Both the position numbers and the translations under genes were made by a program. A model generated the notes under the pieces. That model saw nothing but the letters and a program-made list of their open reading frames with translations. It was not told the DNA's origin and made no database searches. This document shows positions 1 to 5,025 of a DNA stretch of 5,025 nt, piece by piece. Position 1 is the first letter of the stretch. The number at the start of each line of letters is the position of its first letter. This DNA is from Bacteroidota bacterium (GTDB taxonomy: Bacteria; Bacteroidota; Ignavibacteria; UBA10030; UBA6906). Location: contig DPLS01000349.1 in the NCBI GenBank assembly GCA_003541875.1, positions 1-5,025 of the forward strand, written 5' to 3'.

Positions 1-1
1 G

Positions 2-25
2 AAGAATGTAGAGCTGTTCGACCAT
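2..25 (-). CDS. Possible start of a further operon gene, cut by the window edge
   Basis: An ATG at 25-23 opens a frame reading MVEQLYIL before the window ends. It lies eight bases after the xerD stop codon on the same strand, which is a normal operon spacing. A GAGGGG run inside the last codons of xerD could act as a ribosome binding site, although it is about 12 bases from the ATG, longer than ideal. Eight residues are too few to name a family. No hairpin followed by a T-run is visible after xerD, which fits transcription continuing leftwards. It may equally be a chance ATG. Confidence 0.25.
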
Positions 26-33
26 AAGCGCTG

Positions 34-936
34 TTATCCCCTCGGATGAAACGTCCGATGAACTTCCTTCAGGTACTCACGATCAATGTGAGTGTAAATC
101 TGTGTTGTCGCAATGTCCGAATGTCCAAGCATCTCTTGCACGGCGCGCAGATCGGCGCCACCCTCCAATAGGTGCGTCGCAAATGAGTGGCGGAATGTAT
201 GTGGATGGACATCCTTTGCGAGGCCGGACTTGCTTGCGTATGCGTTCACAATATTCCAAATGGACATCCGCGTCATTGCTGTTCCCCGCACATTCAGGAA
301 CAGCGCATCCTGAGATTTTCCCCTTCTGGCGAGCAGGCTCCTCACCTCTCGCTGGTATCGAGCAATCCATCGCAATGCTGAACCGCCAATGGGAACAACA
401 CGTTCTTTCGATCCCTTCCCAAACACTCTCACGAGTCCCTCGTCCGCAAGCAGGTTCGACTGTTTGAGACCAATCAATTCAGACACGCGCATGCCGGTTG
501 CGTACAGAGTCTCGAGGATGGCTTTGTCCCGTAGCCACAGATTACGTTTGTCGTGCGACGAAGCGGCCGGACCGTTTAGGATTTTCTCAACCTCGGATGG
601 GCTAAGCACATCGGGAAGTGAACGCGGAAGCTTTGGTCGATCCACATTCTCAATGGGATTGTTGTTGGCAATTCCATCTCCCATAAGGAACTTATGGAAG
701 CCTTTGATTGCCGAAAGGGTCCGGGTCACCGAGCGTGGAGAAAGTCCATCCTTGTTCAACGCTGCCATGAACTTCGACAGATGTACATCCGTCACCGTGT
801 TAAGATCCTTCACGCGTTGACGTTCGAGAAATGCCACATACCTCTTCACATCAAGGCCATACGAAGCAATCGTGTTCCTCGATGCGTTCTTTTCCAACTG
901 GAGGAAGTGCAGATAGTCTCTGACGTAGTTGTTCAT
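34..936 (-). CDS. xerD: Site-specific tyrosine recombinase, XerD type
   Basis: A complete 300-residue integrase. Xer recombinases act as a XerC/XerD heterotetramer at the dif site to resolve chromosome dimers at division. Residues about 1-90 form the SAM-like N-terminal DNA-binding domain, and about 110-290 the catalytic domain. All catalytic residues are visible: R150 (ATGMRVSEL), K174 (GKGSKER), H246 and R249 (HPHTFRHSFATHL), H272 (LGHSD) and nucleophile Y281 (TTQIYTH). Length matches the usual 295-300 residues, and the C-terminal TTQIYTH to HPRG segment favours XerD over XerC. The frame stays open upstream to an ATG at 1137, but the family N-terminus (MNNYVRDYLHFLQLEKN) starts at 936. The extra 67 residues are shadow of the upstream gene. 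The ATG overlaps the upstream TGA as ATGA and has no clear Shine-Dalgarno, so translation is probably coupled. A phage or element-borne integrase is less likely, since nothing mobile is nearby. Confidence 0.93.
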   Translation of the reverse strand: MNNYVRDYLHFLQLEKNASRNTIASYGLDVKRYVAFLERQRVKDLNTVTDVHLSKFMAALNKDGLSPRSVTRTLSAIKGFHKFLMGDGIANNNPIENVDRPKLPRSLPDVLSPSEVEKILNGPAASSHDKRNLWLRDKAILETLYATGMRVSELIGLKQSNLLADEGLVRVFGKGSKERVVPIGGSALRWIARYQREVRSLLARRGKSQDALFLNVRGTAMTRMSIWNIVNAYASKSGLAKDVHPHTFRHSFATHLLEGGADLRAVQEMLGHSDIATTQIYTHIDREYLKEVHRTFHPRG

Positions 937-3287
937 GCGGTTTGCGGGTTTCCAGTTTCGGACGAAGATGCCGGAGACTCTTGCGTCGGCACTTCGCTTT
1001 GCTTCTCTACTCGTTTGGGTCGGGGCGCCCGTTTCCTGGGTTGCTCGGGATACCTGACACGCGTATGCCGGATGCCGACAAGCACACCGAGGAATGCGGC
1101 TTTGATCTTGGTGAGGTCCTTCAATGTCAGTGGACACTCATCCAGTTCGCCTTCCTCGAATCTCTTTCTGATGATCTCGTCGATAACGGCCTCGAGTTTC
1201 TGTGGTGTAGGATCTTCCAGGGTACGCGTTAACGCTTCCACGGCGTCGGCAAGCATTAAGATGCCCGTTTCACGTGTTTGCGGCTTCGGGCCCGGATAGC
1301 GGTAGTCCTGATCGTTGATCTCTTCGAGCTTCGTTTCGTCTTCTGATTGCTGGGCAAGCTCAACTGCCTTGTTGTAAAAGTACTCCATCCGCGTAGTCCC
1401 ATGATGCATCGGGATGAAATCGATGACTTCCTGCGGTAGCCTGTGCTCCTGGCCAAGACTCATTCCTTCTTTCACATGGGCAGAGATAATAAGAGAACTC
1501 ATCCGCGGGGCAAGCTTGTCGTGCTTGTTCCTCGATCCTTTCTGATTCTCCGCAAAGTACAGCGGCTTTTCCAGTTTCCCGATGTCGTGGAACAACGCCC
1601 CCACCCTTGCCAGAACTTCGTTCGCACCCACCGTTGCAGCCGCGGCTTCTGCAAGTGTGGCCAGTGTGAGACTATGGTGATATGTGCCGGGTGCCTGGTC
1701 GGCCAGTTTTCGCAAAAGCGGATGCTTGAAGTGAGAGAGCTCCATAAGCGTCAAGTCGGTCGTCACTCTGAACACCCGCTCGAAGAAGATCAGAAGACCA
1801 TAGGTAAGCATGGGAGAAACAATCGCGTTGGCAAGCGCATACATGAGTTGTTCCGCAATAACGTTCACAGACTCAAAACGCTCAACCCCAAGAGCAACAA
1901 TCGATAACGCGTAGCCAAGCAAGATAAACCCCAGAGAGCGGAATATCTGCGACCGATTTCGCATGTCCCGTACGGTATACACAGCCAATGCACCGCTGAT
2001 GATCGAGGTAAGAGCAACGGCATAGTCGTTCCCACGAATCCCCGCAACAAGCAATGCGATGATGACTGTGCCATAGAAGCCCACCCGAGAATCGAATACG
2101 ATTGTCAGTAGCATCGACGCGGCTGGGACGAAGATCAGGAACTCAATCGGGGCGTTGACATCCAGTTCCCGTGTCAGATAGGCGAAGAATCCTTCCAGCA
2201 CCATCAGAAGAGCAATCAGCGCGAGGCGACGGTTGTTTCTGAATATCCGCCTGCGGAACAAGAACAAGTAGATCCCATACAGCATCACGACAATGATGAC
2301 GTGCAAACCGATGCCAAGCCGCTGAAGCGTATAATCCTTCTTCGAGCCGCGTTCAGCACGCGCACGGGCAAGTGATTCCAGTTTCAGCTTTGTCTCCGGC
2401 GTGATCCTTTCATGCTTGCTCACAATGCGCTCATTTTCCTGGACAAAGCCGCTGGTGCGGGGAATCGAACTGATTGCAGTCTCCAGCGATTGCTTCATTG
2501 CGCTTTCGCTGAACCGGATATTTGGCTCGAAGAAAGTGATGGCAATTCTGTACACGACTGCGCGAAGTGTCGGATCGTTCCTGCAGATCGCCGAGATCCG
2601 CCGGTCGAGCAACTCTTGTACATCCGTGCGGTCGTACATGCGGGCTGCAGGAATAACTTCTTCCTGTGTCCCCTTACGAAGAGCAATATCGGAACGTGGG
2701 AGGGTGCTTTTGATGCGATCAAGAACACCAATCGAGTGGAATTCCTGCAGAGAGATGGCAAGAACATCTTTCAACTTGTGCAGACCGTCAGCAGGCGCGA
2801 GCGCGGCAAGCGATTCCCACTCTCCTTCCGTGAGAGGGATTTCCAATTGTTCAACCGTACGAACAAATGTCGCCGAGTCTCGCACCAGCGACGCGCGACG
2901 ATCCTTCTGGCTTCGTCTAAACTGCGCACGCACCACAAACGCAGTGTCCAGCCGGTCGAAGAACTTTCTCAGCCTCCCGATCTGCTGGTTCTCACGCTGC
3001 TCTTCCCGTTCAAACACCGGATACACTGACTGTTTTGCCCGTTCAATGTCCCTATTATATGCCGACTCCTCACGTAAGAGCGCAAAGGAAAATGGTGCTA
3101 TCAAATCCTTCTGAGACCAGACGGCTCCCACTTTGTAGTCAACATCAATTTCCTCTCCACGTGGGAACATGAGCGCAAGAACCACAACAAGGAGCGCTGC
3201 AATCAGGGCGCGAACCACACCATCGGAAGTCAGCCTGATTGTGCCCAGGGGGCTCTTGAAGCTGAACCTTTGACTCTCTTCAAACAT
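933..3287 (-). CDS. 7TM-HDED membrane HD-domain phosphohydrolase, PgpH/YqfF family (likely cyclic-di-AMP phosphodiesterase)
   Basis: A 784-residue inner-membrane protein with the full family layout. TM1 is at about 24-41, followed by a large extracytoplasmic 7TMR-HDED domain (about 43-320). Seven more predicted membrane segments follow (about 323-344, 354-372, 379-398, 403-418, 422-439, 450-468, 480-503), then a cytoplasmic HD domain (about 515-745). Metal-binding residues are visible: H538 (GTYHHSL), H567-D568 (FHDIGK), H604, H628-H629 (HHGTT) and D681 (LADAVEA), plus the family signature YPGPKPQ at 664-670. In Listeria and other Firmicutes this family hydrolyses cyclic-di-AMP to pApA. The substrate here is inferred. 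The tail after about 748 is basic, proline-rich and then Ser/Thr-rich, likely disordered. The frame is open to an ATG at 3368, but that lies inside the terminator of the previous operon. The ATG at 3287 gives the usual short cytoplasmic N-terminus, though no Shine-Dalgarno is seen. The stop overlaps the xerD start by four bases. Confidence 0.92.
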   Translation of the reverse strand: MFEESQRFSFKSPLGTIRLTSDGVVRALIAALLVVVLALMFPRGEEIDVDYKVGAVWSQKDLIAPFSFALLREESAYNRDIERAKQSVYPVFEREEQRENQQIGRLRKFFDRLDTAFVVRAQFRRSQKDRRASLVRDSATFVRTVEQLEIPLTEGEWESLAALAPADGLHKLKDVLAISLQEFHSIGVLDRIKSTLPRSDIALRKGTQEEVIPAARMYDRTDVQELLDRRISAICRNDPTLRAVVYRIAITFFEPNIRFSESAMKQSLETAISSIPRTSGFVQENERIVSKHERITPETKLKLESLARARAERGSKKDYTLQRLGIGLHVIIVVMLYGIYLFLFRRRIFRNNRRLALIALLMVLEGFFAYLTRELDVNAPIEFLIFVPAASMLLTIVFDSRVGFYGTVIIALLVAGIRGNDYAVALTSIISGALAVYTVRDMRNRSQIFRSLGFILLGYALSIVALGVERFESVNVIAEQLMYALANAIVSPMLTYGLLIFFERVFRVTTDLTLMELSHFKHPLLRKLADQAPGTYHHSLTLATLAEAAAATVGANEVLARVGALFHDIGKLEKPLYFAENQKGSRNKHDKLAPRMSSLIISAHVKEGMSLGQEHRLPQEVIDFIPMHHGTTRMEYFYNKAVELAQQSEDETKLEEINDQDYRYPGPKPQTRETGILMLADAVEALTRTLEDPTPQKLEAVIDEIIRKRFEEGELDECPLTLKDLTKIKAAFLGVLVGIRHTRVRYPEQPRKRAPRPKRVEKQSEVPTQESPASSSETGNPQTA

Positions 3288-3340
3288 AGCGACAAACAAA
3301 ACTGGAAGAATTATGTCAACAATATAAGCAATAACCACAG
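3288..3340 (-). promoter_or_regulatory. Expected promoter region of the HD phosphohydrolase-xerD operon
   Basis: This AT-rich gap lies between the terminator of the cytochrome operon and the HD-protein ATG, so a promoter for the downstream pair is expected here. On the minus strand it contains TATATT (3326-3321), a plausible -10 box, and TTGACA (3319-3314), a perfect -35 consensus hexamer. TTGACA has no acceptable -10 at 16-18 bases downstream, and TATATT has only a weak T-rich -35 partner. I cannot choose a start point, and the call rests mainly on context. Confidence 0.3.
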
Positions 3341-3376
3341 AAAAGAAAAAACCCCGGGCGTGCAGCACCCAGGGTT
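3341..3376 (-). terminator. Rho-independent terminator of the cytochrome operon
   Basis: Read on the minus strand, an 11-base arm AACCCTGGGTG (3376-3366) and its partner CGCCCGGGGTT (3360-3350) form a GC-rich stem with two G-T wobbles. The five-base loop is CTGCA (3365-3361). The interrupted T-tract TTTTCTTTT follows at 3349-3341. The hairpin begins 23 bases after the stop codon of the monohaem cytochrome. It separates that operon from the HD phosphohydrolase and argues against any start codon for the latter at or before 3341. Confidence 0.88.
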
Positions 3377-3399
3377 CAATTCTTCACACTCGAAAGCGA

Positions 3400-3831
3400 C
3401 TAGTTGTTCTTTGCTCCCTCGTCGATCCATCGGGCAATGGTCTTAATCTCTTCTTCGGTTAGCCACTTGGCTTTCCCTGCTGCAATCTTCTTCTTTGAAT
3501 TCATCGGCATTCGTTCTCCGAAGGGCGGGGTCTCCTTCAACTTCCGCACGAGAAGACTCTCGGTCGATTTGCCTGCCACCCACACCGGTCCGTTCTCCCC
3601 GCCCGCCTTCATCGTCTCGTAGTCATCCAGCGAGAGCTCACTCTTGTTGAAATTGTCTGCTGCATGACACGGCAGACAACTCTTCTCAACGATGGGGAAA
3701 ACATCATTCTTGAACGAAACCGAATCAGCACTTTTCTTCGATGGTTTCTTCGACTGCTCGTCCTGACTGAATGAAGTGTCCACCGGAAGCAGGCACAGCA
3801 ACGCAACGATCATACTGAGTTGTAACCGCAC
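3400..3831 (-). CDS. Exported monohaem cytochrome c (planctomycete-type cytochrome c domain)
   Basis: A 143-residue protein expected to be exported and to carry one covalently bound haem for electron transfer in the periplasm. Residues 1-23 form a signal peptide (RLQLSMIVALLCLL core, cleavage probably after SFSQ). A Lys/Ser-rich linker covers about 24-37, then a cytochrome domain about 38-140 with one CXXCH site, C52-L-P-C55-H56. The RMPM segment offers M108 (or M110) as the likely distal haem ligand. The pattern of CLPCH, LSLDDY, VxGKSTESLLVRKL, RMPM and ending WIDEGAKNN matches cytochrome domains common in planctomycetes and FCB bacteria. I chose the GTG at 3831 because AGGAGG sits seven bases upstream and it gives a clean signal peptide. 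ATGs further upstream (3861, 3909) lack a good ribosome site, and the one at 3909 overlaps the upstream gene. The gap to the upstream cytochrome gene is 47 bases, and the terminator follows directly. Electron partners are unknown. Confidence 0.88.
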   Translation of the reverse strand: MRLQLSMIVALLCLLPVDTSFSQDEQSKKPSKKSADSVSFKNDVFPIVEKSCLPCHAADNFNKSELSLDDYETMKAGGENGPVWVAGKSTESLLVRKLKETPPFGERMPMNSKKKIAAGKAKWLTEEEIKTIARWIDEGAKNN

Positions 3832-3838
3832 GTATAAT

Positions 3839-3844
3839 CCTCCT
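3839..3844 (-). promoter_or_regulatory. Shine-Dalgarno AGGAGG that sets the GTG start of the monohaem cytochrome
   Basis: The minus strand reads AGAGGAGGA, then TTATAC, then GTG. The AGGAGG core ends seven bases before the GTG at 3831. This is the strongest ribosome binding site in the window and decides the start against in-frame ATGs at 3861 and 3909. The separate site fits independent initiation after the 47-base intercistronic gap. Confidence 0.85.
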
Positions 3845-3878
3845 CTTTTATTCCTGAGCATTGTATTGTCCAAGTCGG

Positions 3879-4538
3879 CTAGTTGTTTTGTGCCCCCTGT
3901 GTGATCCAATCACGAATCAATTGTATCTGACCCGTAGATAGGGGGGAAGAGCCAATCGGCATTCGAGTGCCACAGTTTCCCTCGAGACGTTTGATCAACG
4001 CGCTCGTTCCTGCACTCCCCGGCTGCACACGTTTGTCTCCTGCGCATGGTCCATTCGTTGCATTCACTCCGACGAGGTTGCCGTAGCTGACTCCGGTTGC
4101 CAGTGACATGGGACCCGATCCCCCCGGCAAATGACAACCCGAAACCGCACACCCTGCATTGAAGATGGGTTGGATCTGCCCTGAGAATGAAACTGGCGCT
4201 GCAACCACAGTGACATTCACGGTTGCCGTTTGCTGAGGTGAGCTGTTATCACCTACGACAATGGCGGCGGCGCCAACAGCAACGGCCCGAACCTTCAAGG
4301 CACTATTCGCAATCGCTACTGCTACCTTGGCCGGGTCACTGTTGGAGATAATCGAATATGGAGCCACACCACCCGAGATCACCTGTGAGACAGAATCGCC
4401 AACGACGACATTGAGGATCGTTTGCCCAACACTCAGGGGTGGCAGCGGAGGAGCGTTCCCCATATCCTTGCAGCCATCCGCCAGAATGACTGCAATTCCA
4501 AAAACAGTCGTAACCAACAACAATCGAATAGACAACAT
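3879..4538 (-). CDS. Exported Ig-like domain protein with cytochrome c domain (CX4CH haem site)
   Basis: A 219-residue protein. Residues 1-22 are a hydrophobic export signal. The following C23 (ADGC) might be lipidated, but Ala at -3 and Asp at -2 make a poor lipobox. A Pro-rich linker (about 29-35) leads to a valine-rich bacterial Ig-like domain (about 36-114; SGGVAPYSI, then LKVRAVAVGAAAIVVGD). The cytochrome c-like domain (about 117-217) runs from FSGQIQPIF to WITQGAQNN. Its haem site is C130-AVSG-C135-H136, four residues between the cysteines instead of two. M193 (RMP) is the likely distal ligand, and C165 and C189 could form a disulfide. The ATG at 4538 follows AGGAG by six bases. The gene begins 14 bases after the outer-membrane protein and precedes the monohaem cytochrome, so co-transcription is likely. 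Anchoring or docking of a redox domain through the Ig module is inference. Haem attachment is less certain than for a CXXCH protein. Confidence 0.85.
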   Translation of the reverse strand: MLSIRLLLVTTVFGIAVILADGCKDMGNAPPLPPLSVGQTILNVVVGDSVSQVISGGVAPYSIISNSDPAKVAVAIANSALKVRAVAVGAAAIVVGDNSSPQQTATVNVTVVAAPVSFSGQIQPIFNAGCAVSGCHLPGGSGPMSLATGVSYGNLVGVNATNGPCAGDKRVQPGSAGTSALIKRLEGNCGTRMPIGSSPLSTGQIQLIRDWITQGAQNN

Positions 4539-4544
4539 TGCCCG

Positions 4545-4549
4545 CTCCT
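4545..4549 (-). promoter_or_regulatory. Shine-Dalgarno AGGAG for the Ig-cytochrome gene
   Basis: AGGAG lies six bases before the ATG at 4538, within the 14-base gap after the outer-membrane protein stop codon. It supports this ATG as the true start and supports an operon arrangement. Confidence 0.8.
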
Positions 4550-4552
4550 GTA

Positions 4553-4975
4553 TTAGAGATAGAAGTGAAGTAGCAGTTGAAACTCGTCGTTCTTTATGTT
4601 TACGGGGTCGTCTTTCACGATGGAATAGATGGGTCGCACTTCAACTCCTGAGATCGGGAAGAATTCAACTCCGAAGCTATATTTGGACATTGCACCGGTC
4701 TCCAAATCCTTGTCGGGATCGTAGAAGTCATACCCAAGCTTAAGATCCAAGCCGGGAATCACGACGTAGTCAACTTCCACAAACGTCACAAGGCCTGTGG
4801 TTTTTGTGCCCGACACTGTCTCCTCACGAAGGTCAGCCTCTCCGAGTATGCTCAGATTCTCATAGCTGAATGAGCCGAATCCCCCGAACAATGTTGTCTT
4901 GGCGCCGGAGGCATCTTTCTTTGTGAACACGTCCCCGCCGATACCGAGATTGACATCTTCGGATACCTTAAACAT
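4553..4975 (-). CDS. C-terminal part of an outer-membrane beta-barrel protein, 5' end missing or frameshifted
   Basis: The readable part is 140 residues of alternating polar and hydrophobic strands rich in Gly and aromatic residues (NLGIGGDVF, LFGGFGSFSYENLSILGEAD, LKLGYDFYDP, YSFGVEFFPI, VEVRPIYSIV). It ends in QLLLHFYL, an aromatic C-terminus typical of the beta-signal read by the BAM complex. About eight strands can be counted, likely the last part of a larger barrel. There is no signal peptide, which an outer-membrane protein needs, so the ATG at 4975 is probably internal. The same frame is closed by a TGA at 4993-4991. The other two minus-strand frames are open to the window edge across this point, so a one-base shift near the GGGG run at 4979-4976 could join it to an upstream part. 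A genuine short protein from 4975 is possible but weaker. The family and substrate are not recognised. The cytochrome gene starts 14 bases later. Confidence 0.7.
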   Translation of the reverse strand: MFKVSEDVNLGIGGDVFTKKDASGAKTTLFGGFGSFSYENLSILGEADLREETVSGTKTTGLVTFVEVDYVVIPGLDLKLGYDFYDPDKDLETGAMSKYSFGVEFFPISGVEVRPIYSIVKDDPVNIKNDEFQLLLHFYL

Positions 4976-5025
4976 CCCCTCTGCCCTGCCTCACAATGCC
5001 CTTTCGTCGCCAGTTCCAGACCCCA

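Noticed and set aside
34..936. Reading the recombinase as evidence of an integrated mobile element
   Set aside because: It has the length and C-terminal pattern of housekeeping XerD, is coupled to a core-type gene, and no attachment repeats, tRNA or phage genes are seen.
937..1137. 67-residue N-terminal extension of xerD up to the ATG at 1137
   Set aside because: It lies wholly inside the 3' end of the HD phosphohydrolase in another frame, is unlike any Xer N-terminus, and the family start motif begins at 936.
694..1299. 201-residue plus-strand open frame across the xerD/HD-protein junction
   Set aside because: It is antisense to two well-supported genes and its translation shows no domain or periodicity.
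2401..3114. 237-residue plus-strand open frame, and an overlapping 205-residue one at 2412-3029
   Set aside because: Both are antisense to the extracytoplasmic domain of the HD protein, have Arg/Ser-rich low-information sequence with no motif, and lack supporting context.
3832..3909. Upstream ATG starts (3909 and 3861) for the monohaem cytochrome
   Set aside because: The one at 3909 overlaps the upstream gene, both lack a good ribosome site, and both bury the signal peptide behind a polar stretch. The GTG at 3831 has an ideal AGGAGG.
4261..4743. 160-residue plus-strand open frame opposite the Ig-cytochrome and outer-membrane protein genes
   Set aside because: The minus-strand proteins show clear family features, a Shine-Dalgarno and operon spacing. 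This frame is their shadow.

Overview
The window holds five protein genes, all read from the minus strand, so the biological order runs from high to low coordinates. Base composition looks even, near 50% GC by eye. The mix of genes suggests a Gram-negative environmental bacterium of the Bacteroidota/Chlorobiota (FCB) side, perhaps Ignavibacteria-like: an outer-membrane beta-barrel ending in Phe-Tyr-Leu, an Ig-domain cytochrome c, a planctomycete-type cytochrome c, a large 7TM-HD phosphohydrolase and a Xer recombinase. That placement is a judgement from protein style, not from a marker gene or a search.

Unit 1 (about 5025 down to 3341) looks like an operon for the cell envelope. It starts with the C-terminal part of an outer-membrane beta-barrel protein (4975-4553), whose upstream part lies off the window or in another frame. 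Fourteen bases later comes a 219-residue exported protein with an Ig-like domain and a cytochrome c domain carrying an unusual CX4CH haem motif (4538-3879). A 143-residue exported monohaem cytochrome c follows (3831-3400), starting at a GTG behind a strong Shine-Dalgarno. A strong rho-independent terminator (3376-3341) closes the unit. The two cytochromes end in nearly the same C-terminal sequence and probably belong to related families. A role for the set in periplasmic or outer-membrane redox work is inference.

Unit 2 (3287 down to 34, probably continuing off the left edge) is a second operon. It has a 784-residue 7TM-HDED/HD phosphohydrolase of the PgpH (cyclic-di-AMP phosphodiesterase) family and a complete 300-residue XerD-type tyrosine recombinase. 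The two overlap by four bases (ATGA), which predicts translational coupling. A promoter should lie in the AT-rich 62-base gap after the terminator, but no box there is convincing. A possible third gene begins eight bases after xerD and is cut by the window edge.

There is no gene-free stretch over 300 bases. I saw no RNA gene, insertion sequence or CRISPR array. Most of the window is ordinary genomic content. The points most worth a second look are the broken or mis-framed start of the outer-membrane protein, the CX4CH cytochrome and the linkage of a nucleotide-signalling enzyme to XerD.
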